From NCBI GenBank assembly GCA_023421075.1, contig JAEZUM010000009.1:1-23298 (forward strand): 23,298 bases of DNA, read 5' to 3'. Below, in pieces: positions 1-7,542 of this stretch; position 1 is the stretch's first letter; the number at the start of each line of letters is the position of its first letter. The notes under the pieces were generated by a model, which saw only the letters and a program-made list of their open reading frames with translations, was not told where the DNA came from and ran no database searches. The stretch comes from Bacillota bacterium. Its GTDB lineage: Bacteria; Bacillota; Clostridia; Lachnospirales; Lachnospiraceae. The translations under genes were made by a program, and so were the position numbers.

Positions 1-60
1 CTCCTATGTATATTTTTGTGGTTGGCAAACCTACAAATATAATATCATAGGAGGTTTTTT
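1..60 (+). terminator. Hairpin with T-run at left edge
   Basis: CTCCTATG at 1-8 pairs with CATAGGAG at 46-53. Much of the interior also pairs imperfectly: the T-rich segment at 11-24 faces the A-rich segment at 29-40. A run of six T at 55-60 follows. This looks like a Rho-independent terminator for a plus-strand gene left of the window. The 3' arm also contains GGAGG (50-54), so the hairpin could instead hide a ribosome site for the tiny TTG reading frame at 63. Both readings are inference. Confidence 0.5.
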
Positions 61-87
61 ACTTGAAGCTGAAGCTAGTTGGGGACA

Positions 88-114
88 CACCTGCATAGCA
101 GGTGGTTTATTTTC
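88..114 (+). terminator. Perfect 7-bp hairpin with T-rich tail
   Basis: CACCTGC (88-94) and GCAGGTG (98-104) form a perfect stem around ATA, followed by GTTTATTTTCT. It is either a second terminator after the 1-60 hairpin or the end structure of a small mobile or repeat element. No transposase gene is visible to decide. Confidence 0.4.
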
Positions 115-130
115 TCTGTGATACAAACAA

Positions 131-167
131 AGCCGGAAGAAACTCATATCATGAGTTTCTTCCGGCT
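131..167 (-). terminator. Strong terminator of the SLH protein gene
   Basis: A perfect 17-bp inverted repeat (131-147 with 151-167, loop ATC) lies 11 bases past the stop codon of the minus-strand gene ending at 179. On the minus strand it is followed by TTTGTTTGTAT. The plus-strand side has TCGTTCCTATCTT, so it may work in both directions. Confidence 0.85.
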
Positions 168-178
168 TCGTTCCTATC

Positions 179-2473
179 TTAATAAATTCCGCTTTTTTGT
201 ACTTCTATATAGCTAAGAATTAAATTCACAGCATCTAAGCGGCTGATGTTATTCTTCGGATTAAACTTGTTCTCTCCGTCAGCACTCATCAATCCATATC
301 CCTTAGCCAAGGCAACTGCTCCCAGGTAATTTTCACTGATCGCTGCTTCATCCGCAAAACCGGTCTTATAGATTCCACTCACCTTTGCCACCTTTGACAG
401 ACCCAGCTTCTCGATGAAGGTCATCGCAATTTCTTCTCTGGTAATTAGCCTATTATCCTTCACTGCTGAGGTATTATCCATGTAGTAATAACTGCCGATT
501 TTATCTAACAGCTCATTGATTTCCCCAACTGTAATAGACTGATCCGGAAGGAATTTCTCACCCTCAAAACCAATATTCATATCAGCAAGAAGTAATACAT
601 TACGATACTTTGCTTCATCCTTTATATCCGTATATTGATATGGCATTGTTTCATTATATACTTCTCCGGAATAATTCAACTGATCTCCGGTAAAGGGTGA
701 GATAAAGCTTGGATTAATGTTAGGTTGGTAAACCAATCGTACTTCATACTCTGTTGAGGTCAGATTATTATAGTCAAATAAGTCCTTGGTCTTCTTGGAG
801 TCATCATATTTTGTAATTTGATTGATCTCATACTTCAGCTCATATCCATCCTTGCTAAGATATGCATCCATTGCTTGATCGGCTGTCATAGCACCCTTCG
901 GTGATTCAAACTCAATATTCTCATCCCAGTAAGAACCAAAGGAATAGATCTTTCCTGTTACCCCATCAACCGAGCCATAGATATTGTTGTAAGGATATTC
1001 AATACTCTGATGCACACGATTATATTGATAATGGTAACCACCGTAAACCGGTTTATCATTTTTATAGTATACTACATAATCATCGTTAGTATTTACCAAT
1101 ACAGAATTTGTGAAGCGTTCATTTGCTTGTTTCTTTAAGAACTTCTCAAGGATTACCTTCGCTTCTTTTTGATCATAAGGTATTTTTACAGTCTGCCATT
1201 TTTTATTGATCTCATCATAATAGCTCTTTACACTTGCATAGTAACTGAGGATCTTGCCGGTAACTGCATCTACACTGGCATATGCATAGCCTCTGTAATA
1301 ACTCTTATCCTTCTCATAGTTAATCTCTCTCGGATCACTCAAGCTGATATTCCAGACATAGGAGGACTTTCCGTTGCTGCCGTCAATTTTATTTAAGGTT
1401 GCCGAGTATGAGGTCAGATTCTCGTCCAGATATAAGGAGGAATTACTGGTTATATTTTTAATCGCTTTTTCCTTAGAGATAATATTCTTTAATTCCTTTA
1501 TCTTCTGCATCTCTTCTTCGGTCAATTCCGTATTGCCGGTAGCTGTACTGGTCTCTGCAGCCGCAGCATCCTTTGCACTTTCCATTTCATTACGTGTATT
1601 AACCCATTCTGATTTGGTCAGATATATTTTACCGGTCTTCGCATCAATCGAAATATAGGATTGCGTCGGTTCATATACCAGAAAAGCCTTCTTCTGGGTA
1701 TTGGCAAATCCCTTCGTATCATAAATAGTATAGTAATTGGAGCGATAAACCAGCTTCATCTTCATATTCTTTTTAATCAGCTTCGTTGCTTCATCCTTCG
1801 TGATTTCCACCTTGGCGGAAGGCATTTTTGCATTATACAACCAATTGAGATAGAACGCAGTTACCTTACCGGTAACGCTGTTGACATAGACTTGAACCGT
1901 ATTATCCGGGAACACTACACCATTTTCAACCCTCTGGTAATGATAAACATAGTTACCACTATATACACTGTCAAAGTTAGCAGCTACGAATTCCAGTTTA
2001 CCACCGGTTCCGGGAGCTACCTTCGTAATGAACTCCTCTGCAGTCTTCTTAAGCTCTGTTTTAAGATACTTTGAAATTCCGGTTTCTGATTTTGAATAAT
2101 CATACTGATTGAAGCTGGTAATACGATAATCCGCATCACAGCTTATGGTGATATGAGCATTTCCATCCTTGGTACTCCAGGTCATGGTCCAATTTGCATC
2201 GGAATATGCGGTCGCATCATTGAAGTAGTAATTAAACTCAGAATATTCTGACGGGATTGCAATCTTTGCCTTTACCATTTTGATTGCTGTCTCAAGAGCT
2301 GCCTGAGAAGGTGATACCGAACTGCCGACAGGCTCCCCCTTAATAATTCCGATTGAAGCGTCGGACGAAATTGCATTAACCTTCACGGCTTTCTCTGTAG
2401 TTGCAGTGGCATCGATTGATACGGATGAGGATAATATCACACCACTTAACATTAGAACAAATAATCTTCTCAT
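179..2473 (-). CDS. Secreted YcdB/PepSY-repeat protein with SLH modules
   Basis: This 764-residue protein starts with a signal peptide (Arg-Arg, hydrophobic 4-18, possible cut near Ala23-Ala24). The body repeats a block ending in a (V/I)-(D/N)-x-x-TGK-(V/I) turn, with TGK at 201-203, 280-282, 405-407 and 506-508 and a weaker copy, FTGDQL, near 594-599. This is the pattern of YcdB/YcdC (PepSY-like) domains. An Ala/Glu-rich linker at 296-322 splits the repeats. The C-terminus (about 613-757) resembles two or three S-layer homology modules, with YTDI, FLPDQSITVGE, NRLITREEIA and KFNPKNNISRLDA, which usually bind secondary cell-wall polymer. The ATG is preceded by AAAGGA. The gene appears to be a single transcription unit with its own promoter and terminator. 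The role is unknown; PepSY-like domains are often thought to modulate proteases, but no enzyme domain is visible here. Confidence 0.82.
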   Translation of the reverse strand: MRRLFVLMLSGVILSSSVSIDATATTEKAVKVNAISSDASIGIIKGEPVGSSVSPSQAALETAIKMVKAKIAIPSEYSEFNYYFNDATAYSDANWTMTWSTKDGNAHITISCDADYRITSFNQYDYSKSETGISKYLKTELKKTAEEFITKVAPGTGGKLEFVAANFDSVYSGNYVYHYQRVENGVVFPDNTVQVYVNSVTGKVTAFYLNWLYNAKMPSAKVEITKDEATKLIKKNMKMKLVYRSNYYTIYDTKGFANTQKKAFLVYEPTQSYISIDAKTGKIYLTKSEWVNTRNEMESAKDAAAAETSTATGNTELTEEEMQKIKELKNIISKEKAIKNITSNSSLYLDENLTSYSATLNKIDGSNGKSSYVWNISLSDPREINYEKDKSYYRGYAYASVDAVTGKILSYYASVKSYYDEINKKWQTVKIPYDQKEAKVILEKFLKKQANERFTNSVLVNTNDDYVVYYKNDKPVYGGYHYQYNRVHQSIEYPYNNIYGSVDGVTGKIYSFGSYWDENIEFESPKGAMTADQAMDAYLSKDGYELKYEINQITKYDDSKKTKDLFDYNNLTSTEYEVRLVYQPNINPSFISPFTGDQLNYSGEVYNETMPYQYTDIKDEAKYRNVLLLADMNIGFEGEKFLPDQSITVGEINELLDKIGSYYYMDNTSAVKDNRLITREEIAMTFIEKLGLSKVAKVSGIYKTGFADEAAISENYLGAVALAKGYGLMSADGENKFNPKNNISRLDAVNLILSYIEVQKSGIY

Positions 2474-2607
2474 AAAACACCAATCCTTTCTTTAAATTAC
2501 TTGAATTCCGGACACCCTAGGGTACCAAAATTTCCTCTATAACTAAATAGCTGTTTATTAACTCTTTCAAACATTAGACGCAGAAAAACTTACCATGGTT
2601 GCACTTA

Positions 2608-2636
2608 TTTATAAAATAATATAATTATTTACACAA
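2608..2636 (-). promoter_or_regulatory. Candidate promoter of the SLH protein gene
   Basis: On the minus strand, TTGTGT and TATAAA are spaced by 17 bases, about 135 bases upstream of the ATG at 2473. The -10 is good and the -35 weak. Just upstream, GTTTGCAA occurs twice in direct orientation (plus-strand 2672-2679 and 2684-2691), 12 bases apart, which might be an activator site. The stretch between this promoter and the gene holds nothing else recognisable. Confidence 0.45.
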
Positions 2637-2728
2637 ATAAAATATAATCCTGATCTTTACTCCACTCACATGTTTGCAATCAAGTTTGCAACATGCTCAT
2701 TACGCTTAATTATATCATAAAACACAAA

Positions 2729-2757
2729 GAAAAAGGAGATGTCAATAAACATCTCCT
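2729..2757 (-). terminator. Terminator after tRNA-Ser
   Basis: AGGAGATGT (2734-2742) pairs perfectly with ACATCTCCT (2749-2757). On the minus strand the hairpin is followed by TTTTTCTTTGTG. It lies 7 bases beyond the 3' end of the tRNA. Confidence 0.85.
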
Positions 2758-2763
2758 CACAAG

Positions 2764-2851
2764 CGGAAGCGGTGGGATTCGAACCCACGAGCCCCGTTAG
2801 GGACTACCTGATTTCGAGTCAGGGCCGTTATGACCACTTCGATACGCTTCC
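2764..2851 (-). tRNA. tRNA-Ser (anticodon CGA)
   Basis: The RNA is 88 nt on the minus strand. The acceptor stem pairs GGAAGCG (5' end at 2851) with CGCTTCC, and G (2764) is the discriminator. The T arm is GTGGG-TTCGAAT-CCCAC. The anticodon stem CCTGA/TCAGG encloses the loop CTCGAAA, giving anticodon CGA, which reads UCG. A long variable arm (TAGTCCCTAACGGGGCTC region) identifies a serine-type class II tRNA. No CCA is encoded, so it must be added enzymatically. The gene lies between holA and its own terminator. Confidence 0.96.
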
Positions 2852-2923
2852 ATATATTATTATTATGAGGCAAGCCTCATGAATAATCCTCAGTTAGTAT
2901 TTTCAGGAAATCATACTCCTGAA

Positions 2924-3901
2924 TTATTTTTTGCTAAAGGTAACAATAAAGAGCTCTACACCTATCTTTTCAAGCATTCGCCCTGTTTTTACCTGTTCTT
3001 CAATCTCTGTGCCAAATTCCAGTGCTTCCTTAAGCCTTGTGATTGAAAAGTTTTTTGCCTGACCTATATACTTATTCACCGCAAAGGGAGGAACTCCAAC
3101 CTTCTCACTGATCGAGGAGGAATTATATCCCAGTGCCTGTAGGTTCTTCGTCTGAAGCAAAATATTAAAATGCCGGATAATCAAATACAGAATCGACATC
3201 GGCTTCTCTCGAACCGATAAAAGATCATAATAAAGCTCCAACGCTTTGCTTTGCTGTTTTGTTCCGATTGCATCAATCATCAGAAAGATCTTCCCGGTGA
3301 TCTGAGTCGTAATAACCGCATCAATATCCTCGGTCGTAATTACATCTTTTCCATAGGTATAACTTAATAGCTTCTCTACTTCATTACAGATATTCACCAT
3401 ATCCGAACCGGTTTTATCCAGCAGATACATGATGGTGGACTCGGTGATCTTCTTTTTCTCCTGCTCCAATAAGGATGCAACGAAAAGTTTCAGATTCTGT
3501 TCATCCAATCCATTCATCTCAGAAATGGTCCCCTGATCCTTGATCAGTTTGAAAAGCTTACTGCGTTTATCTATTTCTGACTCCACAAACACAACAACGG
3601 TTGTATCCGGAGTCTCGTCCAACAGTTCACTCATTTCACTGGCTGCTTTGAATAATCCGCTATTCTCTACAACGATCAGCCTTCTGTCACTAAAGAAAGG
3701 TAATGTCTGTGCCGCCTCATAAACCTTCTTTGGCTCTGCATCTTTTCCCTCAAAGAAGGAATAATTCATATCAGCGCCATCCTGTAGAATTGCTGCCTTC
3801 AGTTTATCTCGGTACAGCTTCTTCAGATAATCCTCACTGCCATAGAGAAGATAGAACTTTTTGAAGCTTCCGGTCTTAATATGCTCCTTGATTACCTTCA
3901 T
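2924..3901 (-). CDS. holA: DNA polymerase III delta subunit (clamp loader)
   Basis: The 325-residue product matches the HolA/YqeN family in length and sequence style. This subunit opens the beta sliding clamp during loading by the clamp-loader complex in the cytoplasm. Visible marks are the N-terminal KKFYLLYGSEDYLKK segment (about 14-28), the YEAAQTLPFFSDRRLIVVEN segment that follows the first strands, the SDMVNICNEVEKLLSY helix (about 166-181), and the C-terminal region with LYLIIRHFNILLQ, typical of the collar domain. As is usual for delta, there is no Walker A motif, so it is not itself an ATPase. The ATG has AGGAG 8 bases upstream and its own promoter at 3934-3962. Two small hairpins lie past the stop (2865-2880 and 2902-2923), neither with a minus-strand U-tract. 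Confidence 0.9.
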   Translation of the reverse strand: MKVIKEHIKTGSFKKFYLLYGSEDYLKKLYRDKLKAAILQDGADMNYSFFEGKDAEPKKVYEAAQTLPFFSDRRLIVVENSGLFKAASEMSELLDETPDTTVVVFVESEIDKRSKLFKLIKDQGTISEMNGLDEQNLKLFVASLLEQEKKKITESTIMYLLDKTGSDMVNICNEVEKLLSYTYGKDVITTEDIDAVITTQITGKIFLMIDAIGTKQQSKALELYYDLLSVREKPMSILYLIIRHFNILLQTKNLQALGYNSSSISEKVGVPPFAVNKYIGQAKNFSITRLKEALEFGTEIEEQVKTGRMLEKIGVELFIVTFSKK

Positions 3902-3933
3902 AAATGCAACTCCTGTTTGTCAGAACATTATCT

Positions 3934-3962
3934 ATTCTACCGAATCCCTATGTAAATTGCAA
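3934..3962 (-). promoter_or_regulatory. Promoter of holA
   Basis: On the minus strand, TTGCAA and TAGAAT are spaced by exactly 17 bases, with the -10 about 33 bases from the holA ATG. A weak AU-rich hairpin (3964-3971 with 3978-3985), just past the lepB stop, may end the upstream transcript. Confidence 0.65.
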
Positions 3963-3995
3963 GCAATAAAAATAGAATTTTATTGTTCCTCTATA

Positions 3996-4655
3996 TTAAT
4001 CAATGGTTCCGAATTTGCTAAGGGGTTTTATTCGAAAAATAGCTCTACCACCGATATTCTCCTTCTTTACATTACCGACTTCCTCCGAGCGGCTATCCTT
4101 ACTGACACTTCGATTATCTCCCATTACGAAATATTCATCCTCACCAAGCGTGATCGGTATGGCTGCTCTACCAGGGTCCGTGATTGGATCCTTTCCGTAA
4201 TGCTCTGATAGGATCTCACCATTGATATAGATATCACTGCCTATAATCTGAATTGTTTCTCCCGGCATTCCGATAATTCTTTTCACATAATACTCTTCGT
4301 TTTCACGCCCATAGGGGTAGAAAACAATGATATCAAATCGATCCAGTGCATCAAATCGATAGGATAGCTTCTCGACATACAGATGCTCCCCGTCATGCAA
4401 TGTCTCTGCCATAGAGGATCCATCTACGATGGTTCTCTGTATAACAAAGTTCGGAAGGATGTAGATACAGACAAAAATTAAAACCGCATAGAAAATCAGA
4501 TCATATAAAAATCCTTTTGCATTACTCTTTCCTTTGATCTCAGGCTCTGCCAACTCCTCCGTATCCAGCTGTTCTACCTCAAGGGGTTCCTCCGTTGCAA
4601 ACTCCTCTGTGAACTCATTATCTTCCTCAAAATCCCTGTTATCTGTTGCTTCCAT
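3996..4655 (-). CDS. lepB: Signal peptidase I
   Basis: This type I leader peptidase removes signal peptides from exported proteins on the outer face of the membrane. The 219-residue protein has one transmembrane segment (about 49-70). The catalytic Ser is Ser81 in GSSMAETL, the Lys general base is Lys125 in YYVKRIIGMPGE, and the late motif GDNRSVSKDSR is at 179-189. The usual SM-x-PTL box reads SMAETL here, losing the Pro, which is a modest variation. The N-terminal 40 residues are a very acidic cytoplasmic tail (many Glu and Asp), longer than in the shortest Gram-positive SipS-type enzymes. The ATG is preceded by GAGGTAAG. The gene stands between rpoZ and holA but is separated from rpoZ by a terminator, so it likely has its own promoter, which I could not place with confidence. 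Confidence 0.93.
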   Translation of the reverse strand: MEATDNRDFEEDNEFTEEFATEEPLEVEQLDTEELAEPEIKGKSNAKGFLYDLIFYAVLIFVCIYILPNFVIQRTIVDGSSMAETLHDGEHLYVEKLSYRFDALDRFDIIVFYPYGRENEEYYVKRIIGMPGETIQIIGSDIYINGEILSEHYGKDPITDPGRAAIPITLGEDEYFVMGDNRSVSKDSRSEEVGNVKKENIGGRAIFRIKPLSKFGTID

Positions 4656-4757
4656 AAAACTTACCTCGATTTGCCTTTGTCTTAATTACTGCATGAGGCT
4701 CATAAGACACGGTAATCTTCCTTTCCCAGATCTGAATGATACCGTATATAACGATAA

Positions 4758-4790
4758 AGCACCTTCATATAAAGATAATATGAAAGTGCT
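4758..4790 (-). terminator. Terminator of the yicC-remA-rpoZ unit
   Basis: A 13-bp stem (4758-4770 with 4778-4790) includes one pair that is G-U only in minus-strand RNA, which supports a minus-strand role. The tail TTTATCGTTATAT is moderately U-rich. It lies about 54 bases past the rpoZ stop. Confidence 0.7.
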
Positions 4791-4843
4791 GATTAATATG
4801 TTATAAAAATGCATCTAAATCGTAGTCATACTTTCATAGCAGA

Positions 4844-5101
4844 TTATTGCTGGTTATCGTTCTCTCTTGTTTCATCATCGCCAACAATTTTAACCTTGGA
4901 ACGATATAACTCCTCCACTGCAATGGATAAAGGCTTGGGATAAGCAACATCAACTAACGGTATGGATCCGTCAATGATCTGTCTGGCACGTCTCGCGGTA
5001 GCGATGACGATGGAATATCTACTGTTAACAACCGGCTGTTCACCGGGCTCTACCTCACTATTTACTATTCTCATTAAATCCGTATATGATGGATGCAACA
5101 T
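4844..5101 (-). CDS. rpoZ: RNA polymerase omega subunit
   Basis: The 85-residue protein has the omega signature NSRYSIVIATARRARQI at 26-42, followed by a short region reaching VEELYRSKVKI and an acidic tail. Omega binds the beta-prime subunit and helps RNA polymerase assemble. The ATG is preceded by AAGGAG at good spacing. It is the last gene of the yicC-remA-rpoZ run, 38 bases after remA, and a terminator follows. In related clostridia gmk normally sits between remA and rpoZ; it is missing here. Confidence 0.9.
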   Translation of the reverse strand: MLHPSYTDLMRIVNSEVEPGEQPVVNSRYSIVIATARRARQIIDGSIPLVDVAYPKPLSIAVEELYRSKVKIVGDDETRENDNQQ

Positions 5102-5139
5102 TTTATATATCTCCTTCCTATTGTTACATTATTTTATAA

Positions 5140-5409
5140 TTATTCTACAGCATCTGTATTATCGGATACTTCCTTCTGATTTACTCGTCCTGCAATCGTC
5201 TCCGGCAGCAGGGAGGATAAAATCAAATGACCACTCTCTGTAACAATCACTGCTTTTGTTCTTCTTCCGCAGGTTGCATCAATTGCCATACCTGTATCCT
5301 TCGCAGTCTGCACCATACGTTTAATTGGTGCAGCTTCCGGACTGATGATACCGATAATTTTACTGGAATTCACAACATTACCAAAGCCAACATTCACTAA
5401 CTTATTCAA
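5140..5409 (-). CDS. remA: RemA-like DNA-binding regulator (DUF370)
   Basis: This 89-residue DUF370 protein is of the RemA/YlzA family. In Bacillus, RemA binds DNA as an oligomer and activates biofilm matrix and osmoprotection genes; the role in clostridia is less clear. The conserved core is visible as VNVGFGNVV (5-13), SPEAAPIKR (23-31) and CGRRTKAVIVTESGHLILS (47-65), with the Arg pair at 49-50 known to matter for DNA binding in the Bacillus protein. The start is TTG at 5409-5407, preceded by GAGG seven bases upstream. No ATG or GTG fits the conserved N-terminus better. It lies 24 bases after yicC and 38 bases before rpoZ, so the three genes are probably co-transcribed from 6444-6472. The C-terminal tail after residue 75 is acidic and unconserved in style. 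Confidence 0.88.
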   Translation of the reverse strand: MNKLVNVGFGNVVNSSKIIGIISPEAAPIKRMVQTAKDTGMAIDATCGRRTKAVIVTESGHLILSSLLPETIAGRVNQKEVSDNTDAVE

Positions 5410-5433
5410 AGTTATTCCTCATTTCTGTTGCTT

Positions 5434-6312
5434 CTATTCAATATTTTGAATCTGCTCTCTTACCTTTTCAATTTCAGTCTTTAAATCAATTGCCTTGTTG
5501 GTAACCTCAAGATCATTTGCCTTCGAAAGAATGGTATTGGCCTCTCGGTTCATCTCCTGAGCAATAAAGTCAAGCTTTCTACCCACATTGTCGCTCTCAT
5601 TCAAGGCTTCCTTCATATTAATGATATGAGCACGAAGTCTTACCGTCTCTTCATCAACACAGATTTTATCAGCAAATACTGTCACCTCTGTAACAAGAAT
5701 ACTTTCCTCGACCCTGGTATCACCAAGCAATTCGGTAACCTTAGCCATCAGCTTATTTCGATATTCCGCTACAATCTCCGGAGATCTTGTTTCGATGAAA
5801 TCCACTAGCTTCAGCATACTGTCAAGCTTTGCAACAATATCCTGCTTAAGATGCTCACCCTCGCTGATACGGGTATCTACAAAGCGACCGGCTGCAGTAT
5901 TCACTGCCTCCTCGACAAGCGCCCATAGCTCCTTCTCATCAATGGTCTGCTCCTCTAAGGTAAATACCTCAGGGTATCTGGAAAGAGCGGAAACTCGGAT
6001 ATCATTTTCAACACCAAATTCCTTGCTCATCTTCTCCAGATTAGCATAGTACTCTCTGGCCAGATCCGCATTATACTTAACACATACGTTATTCTCCGTG
6101 TAGTCTTCGTATGTAATATAGACATCTATCTTACCTCTACCAATGTATTGCTTTAATACATTACGAATGCCTGCTTCAAAAAAACTCAGTTTCTTAGGCA
6201 TCTTGATTGAAATATCACAATATCTGTGATTGACTGCCTTCATCTCTACTGTTATTTTTCGATCAACTCCGGCAATTTCACAGCGCCCAAAGCCTGTCAT
6301 ACTCTTCAACAT
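5434..6312 (-). CDS. yicC: YicC/YloC family endoribonuclease
   Basis: The 292-residue product begins MLKSMTGFGR, the hallmark N-terminus of this family, which has been linked to RNA cleavage and sRNA turnover. The N-terminal domain includes VEMKAVNHRYCDISIKMPK. The C-terminal DUF1732 part is marked by GRKLDFIAQEMNRE (about 243-256) and ends in a coiled, charged helix. The open frame continues 39 codons upstream to 6429, but that start lies about 8 bases from the predicted transcription start, has no ribosome site, and would add unconserved sequence. I therefore chose ATG at 6312, with GAAAGAG upstream. The gene leads the yicC-remA-rpoZ unit. Function as an RNase is from family knowledge, not from catalytic residues I can point to. 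Confidence 0.9.
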   Translation of the reverse strand: MLKSMTGFGRCEIAGVDRKITVEMKAVNHRYCDISIKMPKKLSFFEAGIRNVLKQYIGRGKIDVYITYEDYTENNVCVKYNADLAREYYANLEKMSKEFGVENDIRVSALSRYPEVFTLEEQTIDEKELWALVEEAVNTAAGRFVDTRISEGEHLKQDIVAKLDSMLKLVDFIETRSPEIVAEYRNKLMAKVTELLGDTRVEESILVTEVTVFADKICVDEETVRLRAHIINMKEALNESDNVGRKLDFIAQEMNREANTILSKANDLEVTNKAIDLKTEIEKVREQIQNIE

Positions 6313-6443
6313 AGATACACACTCTTTCATGTTTGATAGTGATCCTGCTCCATAAAGATCCACGATCAAATTAATGATCAAGGATTTCACTACAATCAAA
6401 TTCGTTTGATTTAATTGTACCTTTTGCAATATAGATTCAACTA

Positions 6444-6472
6444 ATTATAAATGAAATGCGAATACAAGTCAA
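6444..6472 (-). promoter_or_regulatory. Strong promoter of yicC-remA-rpoZ
   Basis: On the minus strand, TTGACT, 17 bases and a perfect TATAAT give one of the best vegetative promoter matches in the window. Transcription should start near 6437, leaving a leader of about 125 nt before the yicC ATG at 6312. No clear riboswitch or terminator is seen in that leader. Confidence 0.85.
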
Positions 6473-6527
6473 GACACAGCAGAGATTGTTTTCCATTCGT
6501 TTTCGATCCTTTGTTTTCGAACCCTGT

Positions 6528-7310
6528 CTAATCTTTGATAACAAAACTACGGAAACCGTATCTACGTAAATCCAGTTCTGTCCGGGCAGCATCATCCAAA
6601 TCCGAGAAGCCGATAATATAGATATAGTAATTCCTAGATATATGAAGTTCTCCTACATAACCCAGTCCATATAGTATAAGCTGATGATAAATAGCCTCAT
6701 TGTAGTCCCGAAAGGGACCTAATACTACCCGATAGCCATACTGATTGCCGATATAATCCGATATGCTTACTCCAGACTCTGTGCTCATCAACGTCTTATA
6801 TATTCCATCGGCAATGCCTTCTGCTATCTCAACAAAATTATTATCATAATTTAAATTATCATTTTTTGACCGAATATATCCAATACCAACCATTATTGCT
6901 GGGATATCGGTCTCGCTGAGTATGGGAATATCGGTTCGGACAATATTCCCATACCGTTCATACCCACTGCCCTTTAAGCTTTGACCGATATTATTTGCTG
7001 CGTTCAGTCCAATCTCGTCATTCTCCTTAATAAAAAAGTCCAGGCTTGGAGTTGAATGATAAGCATTGCCGGAAAGTCGATGAAGCGATACCAACAGATC
7101 AGCATCCTCCTGATTTACAATATTAACCCGATTCATCATAGGTAGATAAACATCAGCTGTTCTGGTATATTCTACTTCAATGCCGCGCTCTGTAAGGAAT
7201 TGTCCGACACGTAATGCTAAGAGCAGATTATCATTCTTCTCACTTCTGCGCTCATAATATTCTCCCACATCACTTCCACCATGTCCTGCATCCAATATTA
7301 CCTTAGGCAT
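6528..7310 (-). CDS. Amidase_3-like cell-wall protein, probably inactive, with SPOR-like tail
   Basis: The 260-residue protein resembles N-acetylmuramoyl-L-alanine amidases (Amidase_3), zinc enzymes that cut the peptide stem from peptidoglycan. The zinc ligands appear present: His10 in DAGHGG, Glu24 in RRSEKN and His77 in VSLHRLSGN. The catalytic Glu, normally in a V-E-x-G-F-I-S-N motif, is replaced by Gly142 (MVGIGYIRSKND). The C-terminal 70 residues (about 193-260, RVVLGPFRDYNEA to RYGFRSFVIKD) resemble an SPOR-like peptidoglycan-binding domain. No signal peptide is visible, which is odd for a wall enzyme. ATG at 7310 was chosen over the upstream frame start at 7397 because AGGAGAGG sits 7 bases before it and the family motif begins directly after. 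It could be a wall-sensing or spore-related pseudoenzyme. Confidence 0.8.
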   Translation of the reverse strand: MPKVILDAGHGGSDVGEYYERRSEKNDNLLLALRVGQFLTERGIEVEYTRTADVYLPMMNRVNIVNQEDADLLVSLHRLSGNAYHSTPSLDFFIKENDEIGLNAANNIGQSLKGSGYERYGNIVRTDIPILSETDIPAIMVGIGYIRSKNDNLNYDNNFVEIAEGIADGIYKTLMSTESGVSISDYIGNQYGYRVVLGPFRDYNEAIYHQLILYGLGYVGELHISRNYYIYIIGFSDLDDAARTELDLRRYGFRSFVIKD

Positions 7311-7463
7311 ACGTAATCCTCTCCTGCCTGTATTCATACCATCCTTCATTATATGAGATACCCTATAAATAGTTCGCTTCTTAAATAACGGTGACACGCT
7401 TACAAACAGCTCAATATATATACCAATATATTAAAACCGGATGGAAAACAAACCTTATTCAGC

Positions 7464-7518
7464 AAAAAAAGAGCCTTATTCGAATTTAAGATTTCTCCTC
7501 TTTCCAAATAAGGCTCTT
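7464..7518 (-). terminator. Terminator of the sulfhydrylase-cysK unit
   Basis: A perfect 12-bp stem (7469-7480 with 7507-7518) encloses a 26-base loop. On the minus strand it is followed by a run of T (AAAAAAA at 7464-7470 on the plus strand). It lies 25 bases past the cysK stop. Confidence 0.88.
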
Positions 7519-7542
7519 CGTTATAATACTAATTCTGATCCA

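Noticed and set aside
2902..2923. Perfect 7-bp hairpin followed by TTATTTTTT on the plus strand, next to the holA stop
   Set aside because: The T-run faces the plus strand, where no gene ends; on the minus strand there is no U-tract, so it is not a convincing terminator.
6313..6429. A 39-codon N-terminal extension of YicC
   Set aside because: It starts about 8 bases after the predicted transcription start, has no ribosome site, and the family N-terminus is MLKSMTGFG at 6312.
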